Below are positions 45,183 through 56,937 of a DNA stretch of 64,000 nucleotides, piece by piece. The stretch covers positions 2,170,001-2,234,000 of the forward strand of contig NC_082407.1 of NCBI RefSeq assembly GCF_004011695.2, given 5' to 3'. The stretch's first letter is position 1, and every line of letters begins with the position of its first letter. This DNA is from Ascochyta rabiei. Lineage: Eukaryota; Ascomycota; Dothideomycetes; Pleosporales; Didymellaceae. The notes under the pieces were generated by a model. That model was not told the origin of the DNA. It saw only the letters and a list, made by a program, of their open reading frames with translations, and did no database searches. A program made the position numbers and the translations under genes.

Positions 45183-46237
45183 GATGTCGATGGGCCAACG
45201 ACGGGTCGGTGGATCTCCAGCTCAGTTTCCTATGTGTAGAGCTAAGTCGTGATCAGAGGTTTCAGGAAGAAGAGGGCATTCGAGCCATTATAGGCATTCA
45301 AGCTTCCAAGAACAATGCACACTCGCTGCCGCTGTATCCCGACGCTAAGTGTCGCGATGATTTTGCGACTCGATTTTGTACAGGATAGGATGCTGATGAC
45401 GACATCCAATGTTTGGATCGCCAAGCTCGATCTGCATCTCGCCTCTCTCCACGCAGAAAACAACAGTAGTGCATCACGAACAGTACTCAGCTGTGAACGC
45501 ACTTACAAGTGGGATTCTCGGCAGCAGCATGCAGGAACGGCAACTCGGCTTTGGCCTGCCCGAGCCCAGCGACAGCATGGTGAATACCCGCAGCCTACGA
45601 AGTATCGTGAAACACAACCGGTGTTAGGCGAGTCGCCTCGTGCAAGTCGCGTCTCAGACCTCACCACCATCGCCGCTAGCCAGACCATCTTGAAGCTCGA
45701 AGCCCTCCAGAACGGCCTTCTCGAGGCCTGTCAGTCTGAATCGCGCTCGTTCTATCCTGCAGCAAACCCTCTTGGCCACGCCATCCCGACAATGTGATCC
45801 TATTTTACATGCGTCTTTCATCTTAGGACGCAAACTAGACTCGCTGAGACACGCTAGCAGCCGTACGAGTAGCCGCGTGGGACGACCTGCTCGAAACTCA
45901 CCTCATTCTTAGAAACAGAATGAGCGGGGCGTGCGTCGGACTCTTCAAGTACCACAGTTCCCACCTTAGGTATTGACCTTTCGAAAGGTTTGGAGTTGCC
46001 ATACCGGAACCTCACGCTCATTTTCATCCGAGATACCTGTCTTCTTGCGCGTCCCGCCATTTCACTCCTCCTCACTCCTCTTCGACTCTCTGCTGCGCAG
46101 ATTTGGAGCGAGTCTGCATGCTGTGACAGCTTTTTTTCGATTCTATACCAGCTGTGCTGTTGATGTATTAATATTAATATTCCTTTTCCAACCTTTTCGC
46201 CTTACTTCCGGGAGCCGTTTGCGTATTCAAAATCACC
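45183..46237. other. Intergenic region with one unsupported open frame
   Basis: The promoter regions of the DUF1295 gene and of the secreted repeat protein. A 160-codon frame at 45315-45797 (+) ends SFYPAANPLGHAIPTM and looks somewhat codon-like in its last third (DLTTIAASQTILKLEALQNG). I see no family, and it is not called as a gene. It could be a terminal exon. Confidence 0.35.
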
Positions 46238-48904
46238 ATGAAAACATCCAGGTCTTCCCTGGGCTTGGCCCTCCTACTGATTAACGCAGTATGTCGTCCT
46301 TCTGTCATCTACGACTCAACGCTAACCATTGCTTAGGTATTCGCAGAATTTGGAGTTGATCTCCACAACAGTAATACTGGACGGCAAGTCAGTGGAAGAA
46401 AGATCGAAAATCTCGTCTCTGGGGTCGACAGATCAACAGACAGTGTTGCGGAGCTCGGCTTGTCTGCTCTCTACGATGTGCGACGGAACGCCAACGTCAA
46501 CACACTAGACGGCATCGACCTTGTTAATAAAATTGCTCAGCTCGACGTCGGTTCGCTCCTCAACGCCGGCGCGCAAGGACAGGAAGCCAGTCAGGGGCAA
46601 AGTCAACAGCAGCAAGGTCCAGCGCAGCCCCAAGGCCAAAGCCAAAGCCAAGGATTAAGACCTGCAGGCCCTAGTGACATCAACACAAGCAATCTGGGCG
46701 GCGATCTTGCAAATCAGGTTGCTGCAGGCAACAGGCCTATTGTGGGAACAGGGGACATCAACACAAGTAACGTTGGTGGAGACCTCGCAAATCAGGTTGC
46801 TGGATTTGGTACTACTCCTGCCGCGCAGGGTCAGGCTCCTGGAATAGCACAGCCAGGTCCACAAGCTCAGGCTGCAGAAGCACCTCGACCAGCAGCAGAG
46901 GCTTTGCCTGCATCGGAAGCTCGCCCTTCGACTGGAGCGCAAGCAGCTGCTGAGGCTCGACCAGGCGGACAGGGTCAAAGCCAGGGGCTAGGGCCCGCAG
47001 GACCGAGCGATATCAACACGAGCAATATTGCCGGTGATCTTGCAAACTCACTCGCTCCTGGATCAAGCGTCAATGGACAGCGTCCAGCAGGCAACGACAT
47101 CGCAGGAGATCTCGCAAATCAGCTTGCTGGGAATGGTGCTGCCCCTGTCGGACAAGGCCAAACAAACCCTCAGGCTCAGGGCCAGGCTGCAGCTGGACAG
47201 AGCGGCAGCGCTGGCGCCGTAACCATCCAAGTGAAGTCGACCACCATCCAGGAGGCAAATGGTCAGCAGATACCGACAGCCGTCATTGAACCACAGACTC
47301 AAGGACAGCAACCTGCAGCTGCACCAGCAGCGACTGGAGCGCCAGCCATTGCAGCTCCCCAGCCCCCAGCTCCTCCAGCGGAAGCCAAACCTACTGAAGC
47401 ACCAGCAGCAATGCCTGCCCCGGCCGAGCCCCAAGGAAAATCGACAGCTGCTGAAGCAGCACCCAAGCCGGAGACTCAACCTACTCAACCGCCTGCGGAG
47501 GGCATGAGTGCATCGGTACGTAGACACACTTCCACTCCAAGTTGTTACTGACAGGATACATAGATGTCTGCTCCAGCTGCACCAGGCACAATCACTGAAG
47601 TCGCTCAAGGTGGTCAGCCCACTGCAGCAGCCGGAGAAGCGTCTAAGCCAGTCGAGGGTGCTTCCAAACCAGCCGAAGGAGCACCCGCTCCTGCAGGTGC
47701 CAACGCTGCAGCAGCCCCTGCTGCGATGCCTGTGACTATTGTTGCGGGAGGCTCGCCAGCGCCTGGAGTTCAGACGGCAGCTCAGACCTCATCTGCAGCT
47801 CCTTCTCCTGTGGACCCTGCCAAACTAACTGCAGATGCTCTTGTAGCCTCAGCCACGACCACAGCAGCCGGTGGTCCCGTCACCGTACAGGCAGGCTCCG
47901 GAGGCAGCGGTACCACGAGCTCTGTAAGCGGAGCTCCAGCTAATGGGGCTCAGCCATCAGCAGTCACTGTCTTAGCAGGAAGCGGAGGCAACTCGAACTC
48001 AACAGGCTCAGCCAATGGCGCACCAGCAGCTGTCACTGTACTCGCAGGCTCAGGCTCAGGCTCCTCCAGTTCTAGCGCAGCCGGCGTTGTTACCGTAGTT
48101 GCAGAAGGTGGAGCAGGGAACGGCACGGGCAACGCTGCAGCAACCTCCACATCAAACGCAGCGGCATCAGTCAACTCCGCAGCCCTCACTTCCGATGCTC
48201 TCATCGCTGCTTCAACCACTTCTGCCGCAGCATCAGCAGTAACCGTCCTTGCTGGTTCAGGTGGATCCACTAACGCTGAAGCAGCAGCAGCAAATGGCGG
48301 TTGTAACTGCGCGTGCGTGTGTCCTGCAGGTTCATTCCCCATGTCTGCTCCAAAAGCGCAACCCTTCCAACTCGGATCCGCGAGCGCGAGCTCAGCGAAT
48401 GCCGCAGCGAGCACGATGCAGACCATGGCCTCTGCAATCACTGTTGTAGCAGGCGATGCATCCCCTGGTGCACAACAGGCCATCGCAACGTCTAGCAGCT
48501 CGACCGTCAGTATCAACTCAGCAACCCTGACAACGGCTAGTTTGCTCGCAGGCTCGGCACCAGCTCCAGCAGGCCCTGGCGTCACTATAATCGCGTCTGG
48601 AGATGCTGCGATATCTGCGTCTGCATCATCTGCGACATCGTCCGCAGGTAACGCTGCTGCCGCTCCTGCACCGCCTGTTGCCGGTGAAGCGAGCAGCGCA
48701 ACAAGCTCCCGCATAAGCGTACCAGCGCAAAGCGCCGTTGCGGGCACGACCAGTGCAGCCGCGCTGCCAAGCAGCACGGCGACGCTGCAGCAGACCCAAG
48801 CGCCGCCTTTCGATATCTCGACTGTGGCGCTGCAGAGCCGCGTCACGGTGAACTTGGGGAAGAGGCTGGTGAAGCCTACCGAGGCGGCGCGGCGGTGGTT
48901 GTAG
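46238..48904 (+). CDS. Secreted Ala/Gln/Pro/Ser-rich repeat protein
   Basis: Exons 46238-46288, 46337-47515 and 47564-48904 give 856 residues; both introns are 48 nt. Residues 1-20 are a signal peptide (SSLGLALLLINAVFA). The first half repeats the unit SDINTSN(L/V/I)(G/A)GDLAN(Q/S) four times within Q/P/A-rich sequence. The second half repeats a unit of about 70-90 residues that pairs ALTSDALIAAS-type segments with a beta-like VTVLAGSGG motif, six or more times in variants (VTIVAGG, ITVVAGD, VTIIASGD). Between repeats lies a single Cys-rich turn, NGGCNCACVCPAG. No transmembrane segment or clear GPI signal. I recognise no family. A cell-wall or surface matrix protein is inferred. Confidence 0.8.
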
Positions 48905-49395
48905 TGAGCGGTACAAATTGAACTAGATGAATGTACGTAATACCCAGTGTCTGACGTTTGGATGTCTTTTCTTTCGTTATACGTGTGGTGGACAAAGCAT
49001 TAAGTGATGGCATCGTGAAGTGGATACATCTAAATCGAATCTGTGAAATGAACTTGCTTGTGCGCTTACCGTGATGATTTGCATTTTGCTTCTATTGGGT
49101 ATCTTTTGTTTACCTATTCTCCGCATCGCCGTCGAACTCATCGATTCAGACCGAATTCTGTCCAGGACTCATCCTCCGTCGTACCGCTCCTGTTGATTTG
49201 CGATCGGCTCGCCGACTAGGCATGCACTTGTCCACGCGAAGTTCCACCAAGCAGTGGCATGGCCTATCGTTCGGTAGTCTCGCTGGTAGTCCAATATGCA
49301 ACTCATCGACCGCCTCGTGGCTTGTACAGCTCATGCTGTATCACAGCGAATGTCGTCCAAGACTTGGTTTCTTGCCTCTTATCACTCCAACGCGC
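48905..49395. other. Convergent 3' region, no gene seen
   Basis: A 491-bp spacer between converging stops of the repeat protein and RPP1. No frame supported. Confidence 0.5.
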
Positions 49396-50506
49396 TCATG
49401 CAGCCTCCTTCTCTCCTGCACCTAGCTTGGCCTGCTTGATGCGTTTCTGTTCGCGCTTCGAGATGGGCTTCTCTGTCTGACGAGCAGGTGTACCTTCCAA
49501 AACCTCGCCTGGTCTCTTTCCGTTCTGGTTCTTCGCCTTGCTCTTGTCGTCCTGCTTGTCTTTCGATACGGGTGCCGGTTTCTCTCCACCGTGAACGATA
49601 TCGATCACGCCTTTGAAGCTTTGGCGCTTCAATCGCGCATGCTCGACGACACTGCGCGGCTCCTTCGTCAGACCGTCTTTGCCCTTCTCAGTCCCCAGTC
49701 CCCATACCGAAGCTAGATTGATCACGTCGCTTGGCGCACGGATACCCAGGACGCTCTTGGCTTCCGAACTGAAGATCAACCCCCGACCCCGTGTAACTCG
49801 GATGAGCTGTGTTGCGTTGCTGATGAGGTTGCGCTTCGCTTGCGGGTCGCTCGAGAGTATGCCTTGGCTGTAGCACAGCTCGATCTTGATCCCACGCGCA
49901 ATCGCGGCACCCAACATGGGGAACTTGAAGTGCTTCTCAAAGCGGCGCGTCAGGTCCAGTGAGATGATGTCGACGTCGAGGCTGTGGCATGCTTGCTGGA
50001 GAGTGCGCTCGTCGGTCGGTCGTGCGGCAACGAGGTCGTAGTGCTGTTGTAGCTGTGGGATGCGGAAGTTGGAGGCGCTGTCGGTCAAGAAGATGTTGCA
50101 TCGTCGTAGTATGCGCAGGCGTTGGGGGGCGGGAAACGGCAGTGGGGTTGGTATTGGCGAGGTCTGGAGAGCCTGGAGTTAGCAGCTGCCATGGCTCTGA
50201 GGCGCGAGACAGGTTTGAGGAAGGCGCAAGACAGGTTTGAGGAAGGCGCGAGACAAATTCAAGGAAGGCGCGAGACAAGTCCAAGGAAGGCGCGAGACAG
50301 GCTCACATACCAGCTCGCTGGGCAGCTTTCCGCTATATGTATGTGTGAGGGCAACCACGTCGTATCCTACTGCACAAGTCAGTCACAACCTCACATGAAC
50401 GCAAGGGCGGCGGCGTCTGCGTACATTCGTCCAGGAACGCGAGTGTGCGCTGCACTTCTCTCACAGCATCGGCACCCGGCCACGGCACGTTCAGATCGTG
50501 GAACAT
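49396..50506 (-). CDS. RPP1: RNase P/MRP subunit Rpp1 (p30)
   Basis: Exons 50425-50506, 50311-50369 and 49396-50163 give 302 residues. Rpp1/p30 is a PHP-like protein subunit shared by nuclear RNase P and RNase MRP, which process pre-tRNA and pre-rRNA. N-terminal [11 protein letters not shown], then [17 protein letters not shown], and the core [20 protein letters not shown](I)[37 protein letters not shown] ([12 protein letters not shown]), [11 protein letters not shown], all family signatures. The C-terminus is Lys-rich ([16 protein letters not shown]). Intron 2 (147 nt) carries a minisatellite. Head-to-head with CK2 alpha. Confidence 0.9.
50199..50303. repeat. 22-bp minisatellite in RPP1 intron 2
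   Basis: About 4.8 copies of a 22-bp unit (AAGGCGCGAGACA core on the plus strand) fill most of the 147-nt intron. Units differ by 1-5 bases. The rest of the window's introns are about 50 nt, so the array explains the extra length. Confidence 0.9.
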
Positions 50507-50972
50507 GGTCAGCGTGGGCAGCCTTGGGCGTGGGAACATTCGCGACGAGAAGGGTGAGTGCACAGCATGGACGATGCGTGCTTATCCGAATTGGCCTTGG
50601 CGTGCACCGCGTGGTTCTGCAGCGGCACGCCTGCACCCAGAAGAAGCTCACCACCATCCCCGCACCCAGTCAAATCTCGATCTCTCCGCGCAGCCAGCCA
50701 CGTCTCAGCCGGCTGTTGCAGCACCACGACCGCGCCGCGACAACGACCGCCGCGCTGCCCCCGTAGGCTCAGGCTTTGGCTTCTCTTGGAACAAGGCAGC
50801 TGCGTTCGGCCTGCTGAGTGTCGGCCTTGCTTGCTTGTGTCTGCGCCTGTTTCCCGCCCACCTCCGCCCCTTCACCCCGCCACTCGACCGCGTCCCCAAC
50901 ACCACCACCCTCGCTGTACCTCCGACAGTCGCCGCCTCGTCGCCGACTGCCACCGCCAAGCTGGCCGCCAAA
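50507..50972. promoter_or_regulatory. Divergent region RPP1 / CK2 alpha
   Basis: 466 bp between opposite start codons. It carries an open frame on the plus strand that is in frame with CK2 alpha and includes a hydrophobic stretch ([19 protein letters not shown]); I treat it as 5' leader. Confidence 0.45.
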
Positions 50973-52194
50973 ATGACGACAAACAGCAACGGCGCGAGCA
51001 TTGCCCGCGTCTACGCCGATGTCAATGCCAACATGCCCCGTTCGTATTGGGACTACGACTCGGTCAACATCTCGTGGGGCGTGCTTGAGAACTACGAGGT
51101 TGTCCGCAAGATCGGCCGCGGAAAGTACTCGGAGGTCTTCGAGGGCATCAACGTGGTCAACTACCAGAAGTGCGTCATCAAGGTCCTGAAGCCTGTCAAG
51201 AAGAAGAAGATCAAGCGCGAGATCAAGATTCTTCAGAACTTGTCTGGCGGGCCTAACATTGTTTCGCTTCTGGATGTGGTCCGCGACAACCAGGTCAGTA
51301 GTGATTCTGAAGAAGACTGCATGAGCGACCGCACGGTATTGTGCCTCGCCCGCTGTCGCAATTGCAACGAATCACTGACGCACCAGGTTCTAGAGCAAAA
51401 CTCCGTCGCTGATCTTTGAATACGTCAACAACACCGATTTCAGGAGTCTTTATCCCAAGTTCCAGGACTACGACGTACGATACTACATCTACGAGCTGCT
51501 CAAGGCCCTGGACTTCTGTCACAGCAAAGGCATCATGCACCGTGATGTCAAGCCTCACAACGTTATGATCGACCACGAGAAGCGCAAGGTAGGTCGTTGT
51601 CGATAAGCTAGAATGACTGTTGTTGATCGCGTGCAGTTGCGGTTGATCGATTGGGGTCTCGCCGAATTCTATCACGCCGGGACCGAGTACAACGTCCGTG
51701 TCGCCTCGCGATACTTCAAGGGCCCCGAACTGCTCGTGGATTTCCAGGAGTACGACTACTCGCTCGATATGTGGTCGTTAGGCGCCATGTTTGCATCAAT
51801 GATCTTCAGGAGAGAACCGTTCTTCCACGGCAACAGCAACTCTGACCAGCTGGTGAAGATTGCCAAGGTGCTCGGAACGGAGGATTTGTTCGACTACCTC
51901 GACAAATACGACATCGAGCTAGACGCCCAGTACGACGACATCCTCAGCAGGTACCCGAAGAAGCCGTGGCACTCGTTCATCAATGCCGACAACCAGCGTT
52001 TTGTCAGCAACGACGCCATTGACTTCCTTGACAAGCTTCTGCGTTACGACCATCAGGTAGGCAGTGTTCCATGTCTGAAGATTGCACACGCTGACTCTGT
52101 CTAGGACCGGCTCACGGCCCAAGATGCGATGGCTCATCCTTACTTTGCCCCTGTTCGACAAGCTGCTCAACAGAACAGCAGCAGCGCGGCGTGA
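50973..52194 (+). CDS. CKA1: Casein kinase 2 catalytic subunit alpha
   Basis: Exons 50973-51293, 51394-51588, 51637-52056 and 52105-52194 give 341 residues. CK2 is a constitutively active Ser/Thr kinase that favours acidic sites, working as a tetramer with beta subunits in the nucleus and cytosol. Family marks: RVYADVN N-terminus, Gly loop [12 protein letters not shown], catalytic Lys in KCVIKVLK, basic cluster [12 protein letters not shown], catalytic loop [11 protein letters not shown] in place of DFG ([10 protein letters not shown]), and [15 protein letters not shown]. The start is the ATG just upstream of ARVYADVN; the frame is open for another 176 codons upstream. Intron 1 is 100 nt and the acceptor is GTTCTAG; a nearer CAG would break the frame. 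Confidence 0.93.
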
Positions 52195-52647
52195 TTGATA
52201 CCCATTTCCGTACCTAGATCTTGAGTAATGGCATGAGCTTGATGAAGGAACAGACGCTCGACGTGGCTTGTTGATGGCCATTCCCCGTTCTGGCCAGCAG
52301 GACTCTCCAACCGGTGTGGCCATGCATGATCGATCTTTCGTAGTCGCGGTGGCAGGGCGTTAGGTTGGTCTGCGTCAGGACTGAAGGCGGTATCCCATTG
52401 GCGTCTGGCGCGCACAGCTGTGGGGAGAAACAGCCAGGCATGCATCTGGAGGGCGTCCACATGCTATCAAAAACAAAAAGACTCACAATGCTCACACTCA
52501 TCGCCCTTGCTGTGACTCGTCGATGCTTTGACGGTCGTTCATTGGATCGGCGCAAAGCCTGACTCTCGGACTGTGCATGCATGCCCGCGGGCAAACGCTA
52601 GTCGGAACTGCGAGCCACCTGCGCTCGACTCACACATTGCCCCGCTG
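52195..52647. promoter_or_regulatory. Region upstream of VAS1
   Basis: 453 bp between the CK2 alpha stop and the long-form start of valyl-tRNA synthetase. Presumed promoter; no gene. Confidence 0.45.
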
Positions 52648-52821
52648 ATGCTACCCCTCGGTACTATATTGCGTCGACCGCGCTTTCTTCGATTCTCTCT
52701 CCCACACCATTCCCCACACCTTTTGTACTCGCCCGCGCTGCGCAGTGCTCAATTGCGACCGCAGCCTTCCGCTCCCTACAACGCCCAGCGCGTGCCCACA
52801 CACAAATACACCACCGCCACC
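52648..52821 (+). other. VAS1: Mitochondrial presequence of VAS1 long form
   Basis: 58 in-frame codons between ATG 52648 and ATG 52822. Many Arg and hydrophobic residues, no Asp or Glu. Consistent with a cleavable matrix-targeting sequence. Confidence 0.6.
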
Positions 52822-55800
52822 ATGGCGCTCAATGCCGCCTCGCACAACGTCGCCGGCGAGAAGACTGGCCCTGTCACCGCTGCCCCGCCTGCCGTTGGCG
52901 ACGACAGCAAGAAGGAGCTCCTCGCGGCTGCCAATGCGGACGGCACCGGCCAGTCTGCGCCCGGCCGCGAGAACGAGAAGGGCGTAGAGAAGAAGGAGAA
53001 GACAGCCAAGGAGCTCGAGAAGGAGCGCAAGAAGGCTGAGAAGGACGCCAAGTTCAAGGCGAAGAAGGCTGCCCAGGCCGGGCCCGCTGCTGCAAAGGAG
53101 GGCGGCTCCAAGAAAGAAAAGAAAAAGGGCAAGGAGGAGGAGCAGCTGCCCGAGTTCGTCGAAGAGACACCCAAGGGCGAGAAGAAGCGCCTCAGGAGCC
53201 TGGACGACCCGCACACCAAGGCCTACGTGCCCAAGGTGGTTGAGTCGGCGTGGTGTGAGTTTTGTCTCTGCTGATGGCTACCATGTATGCTGACCTTGGC
53301 CAGACGATTGGTGGGAGAAAGAGGGCTTCTTCAAGCCTGAGCTCCAGCCCGACGGCACCGTCAAGAGCGCCGGCAACTTCGTCATCCCAATCCCTCCTCC
53401 CAACGTCACCGGCAAGCTCCACTGCGGACATGCCCTCGCCACATCACTGCAGGATGTCCTGATCAGGTGGCATCGCATGCGCGGCTTCACCACACTCTAC
53501 CTGCCTGGTTGCGATCACGCAGGTATTGCCACACAGAGCGTTGTCGAGAAGATGCTCTGGAGGCGTGAGAAGAAGACGAGGTACGATCTTGGTCGCAAGG
53601 CATTCTTGGAACGTACACACGAGTGGAAGGAGGAGTACCACAACCATCTCACGCACACCCTGAAGCGCATGGGTGGATCTTTTGACTGGACACGCGAGGC
53701 CTTTACAATGGACAACAACCTGTCTGCTGCTGTGACGGACAGTTTCGTCAAGATGCACGAGGACGGTCTTATCTACAGGTCAAACAGGCTCGTCAACTGG
53801 TGCACACAGCTCAACACGGCGCTGTCTGCGCTCGAGGTTGACAACAAGGACCTCGCGGGCAGGACCGTGCTCTCTGTCCCCGGCTACGAGCGCAAGGTCG
53901 AGTTTGGTGTCCTGACCCATTTCAAGTACCAGATCGAGGGCAGCGACGAGACCATCGAAGTTGCTACAACTCGTGTTGAGACAATGCTTGGTGACTCAGG
54001 TATTGCCGTCCACCCCAAGGATGAGCGCTACAAGGACTTCGTTGGCAAGAAGGCCAAGCACCCCTTCCTTGACCGTCTCCTGCCCATCGTTGCCGATGAA
54101 TACGTTGACCCCGAGTTCGGTACTGGAGCCGTCAAGTTGACACCCGCGCACGACCCTAACGATTTCAACCTCGGAAAGAAGCACAACCTCGCTTTCATCA
54201 ACATCCTCAACGACAACGGTACGCTGAACAAGAATGCAGGAGAATTCGAAGGCCAGAAGCGATTCGATGCTCGTTACACCGTCGTTGAGGCGCTCGAGAA
54301 GGCAGGCCTCTTCGTCAAGAAGGTTGACAACCCGATGAAGGTGCCCGTCTGCCAGAGATCTGGCGATGTTATCGAGCCCATCATGAAGCCGCAGTGGTGG
54401 ATGAAGATGACCGAGCTGGCCAAGCCAGCCATTGACGCTGTGAAGAACGGCGACATCAAGATCCGCCCCGCGAGCTCAGAGAAGACATACATGCACTGGA
54501 TGAACAACATTCAGGACTGGTGTCTGTCGCGTCAGCTCTGGTGGGGCCACCAGATTCCTGCCTACTACGTTAACGTTGAGGGCGGCGAGGGTGATCGTAC
54601 TGACAACGAGCTCTGGGTCACCGGCCGTACAGAAGAGGAGGCGCAGAAGAAGGCTGCAGAGAAGTTCCAGGGCAAGAAGTTTACACTCGAACGTGACGAG
54701 GACGTGCTCGACACATGGTACTCTTCCGGCCTCTGGCCCTTCAGCACACTCGGCTGGCCCAACGAGGACTCTGTCGATCTCAAGAACCTCTTCCCCACAT
54801 CTGTCCTTGAGACTGGTTGGGACATTTTGTTCTTCTGGGTTGCTCGCATGATCATGCTGTCGCTTCGCCTCACAGGAAAGGTTCCTTTCAAAGAGGTTTA
54901 CTGCCATTCGCTGATCCGTGACTCCGAAGGCAGGAAGATGTCCAAGTCTCTTGGAAACGTCATTGACCCTGTTGATATCATGGATGGCATCACTCTAGAG
55001 AAACTCCACAAGCAGCTCACCATGGGCAACCTGGATCCTAAGGAGTTGAAGACTGCCGAGAAGTACCAGAAGACTTCGTTCCCCCAGGGTATTCCCGAGT
55101 GCGGTGCCGACGCTCTTCGCATGGCTCTTGTTGGCTACACAACTGGTGGCGGTGACATCTCATTCGACGTATCCGTCATCCACGGATACAGGAGGTTCTG
55201 TAACAAGATCTACCAGGCTACCAAATACGTCCTTGGTCGCCTCGGAGACCTTCAGCCTCGTGCGCAGATTGAGAAGGGTGGAAAGGAGTCGCTTCCTGAG
55301 CGATGGATTCTACACAAGCTCACTACTTCTTCCAAGAAGATCAACGCACATCTCGAGGCACGCGAGTTCTCGCTTGCCACACAGGTCGCCTACAGGTACT
55401 TTTACGAGGTAAGTGCCTGTGCTCTCGACATCAGCTTTCTAGAAGGCTAAAAAATACAGTTCCTGTGCGACACCTACATCGAGAACAGCAAGGCTATCTT
55501 CGATGATGGTAGCGAGACCGAGAAGGAGAGCGCCAAGCAGACCCTCTACACGGCTATTGAGGGCGGTCTCACCATGATCCACCCCTTCATGCCCTTCCTG
55601 ACCGAAGAGCTCTGGCAACGCCTGCCGCGCAGGCAAGGCGACAAGACGCCTTCCATCACCGTCGCCTCTTTCCCGCAGTACATCGAGTCTTTCGAGGACG
55701 AGAGCGCGGAAGCCGAGTACGAGCTCCTTGTCGACGTATCAAGAGCTCTGCGCTCCCTCGCTGCCGAGTATGGCTTCAAGGATGACGGCAAGACTTACAT

Positions 55801-56206
55801 CCAGCCCCTCGACGATGCTACACACAAGTCTCTCCAGGCCTCCACATCTCTGCCCTCCATCCGCTCGCTTACCGGCAAGACCGTATCTGAGATCACCATT
55901 CTGGCACCCTCGGACCCTCTGCCTACCGGTTGCGCTGTGTACACTGTTGGCAGCTCCGCAACAGCGTTCTTGGACGTCAAGGGCCGCATTGAGGTGGACA
56001 AGGAGATCACGAAGGCGCAGGACAGGCTCAAGAAGGCGAACGAGACAATCGAGAAGCAGAAGAAGATTATGGATGCGGGCTGGGAGGAGAAGGTGTCTGA
56101 TGTTGTGAAGGAGCAGGAGAAGGAGAAGCTCAAGGCTGCGGAGATCGAGGGTAAGAACTGGCAGGCTAGTATTGAGCAGTTCGAGAAGCTCAAGCTGTCT
56201 GATTAG
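52822..56206 (+). CDS. VAS1: Valyl-tRNA synthetase, likely dual cytosolic/mitochondrial
   Basis: Exons 52822-53254, 53304-55408 and 55460-56206 give 1094 residues from ATG 52822 ([10 protein letters not shown]). Charges tRNA-Val. The Lys-rich N-terminal extension ([18 protein letters not shown]) is typical of eukaryotic cytosolic forms. Class I motifs are [15 protein letters not shown] (HIGH) near residue 180 and [10 protein letters not shown] (KMSKS) near 689. An editing (CP1) domain lies between; the tail coiled coil is [21 protein letters not shown] second in-frame ATG at 52648 adds 58 residues (MLPLGTILRRPRFLRFSLPH...) rich in Arg with no acidic residue, a likely mitochondrial presequence. 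The yeast gene makes both isoforms by alternative starts. Introns are 49 and 51 nt. Confidence 0.95.
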
Positions 56207-56526
56207 GGAGGTCTGAGGGAGATAACACACTAGAATCCGCTCGGCAAAAGCACGTCACGTTTTCGTTCATCTGACTTGTTCCCCTCACCGTTGTTGCACC
56301 TTCCCTGCCACCCGTCCTGCCCCTTTTCAGAGTCGAAGTGAAGGCAAGTGCTTTGCCTGAACAAATACCTGAACTCTTTTGTCACGTACCACGTAATCAT
56401 TACCTCGACGCCTTGACGCCGCTCGTGGAGCAGTGAGCAAATATCATGGATCGAGAAGCAACGTCGCTTCCGGAAAAGCTGCGGATATCTCATACTGCAG
56501 TTAGCTGACCTGTACACAGCACCCAC

Positions 56527-56937
56527 TTGAACGAATCACGCTCGCCTCTCCTCCGTCTTCCAGCTGACAGGATTTACGAATACGTCCACGAGACAGCTTC
56601 GCCGGTCAAGAAGTCAGCGTCCAGATACATCCCGGCCCTGACCTATTTCCCCCTATCGACTGCTGAGCAAGGACAAGGACTGCTGAGTGATCACAGACCC
56701 ACCAGCCGCCAGTCACGACAGGAAACCACGAACCTGCTTTGCGCTTTGAATGTCTTACGGGGCGGCGCTGCTGATATCATTGCCTTCCTCAAGCGTCTGG
56801 GGAGCCCCAAGCACACCGCACCTAAGCCATACTTATCGTCGCCTTGGACGATCTTATGCATCGAAAGAACTCCACGGAGCCTTTCACGTTCGATGTCAGG
56901 TTCCAATGTGCACTGTCAACCTGTAGGATGTCGGTGA
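56527..56937 (+). pseudogene. Possible fragment of an F-box/2EXR-like gene
   Basis: A 136-codon frame starting MNESRSPLLRLPADRIYEYV. This resembles the fungal motif LLxLPAELRNxIYEYV, with the middle ELRN missing. Further along are SRQSRQETTNLLCALNVLRGG and DIIAFLKRLG, both like the 'TCRQI..E...LLY..N.F...' and 'FLKRL' motifs of the same large family of uncharacterised fungal proteins. The frame is short for the family and its end is abrupt. A decayed copy fits best; a spliced short gene cannot be excluded. Confidence 0.4.

Noticed and set aside
47950..48846. 298-codon Ala-rich open frame on the minus strand
   Set aside because: It is antisense to the Ala-rich repeats of the secreted protein at 46238-48904, which has a signal peptide and clean splice junctions.
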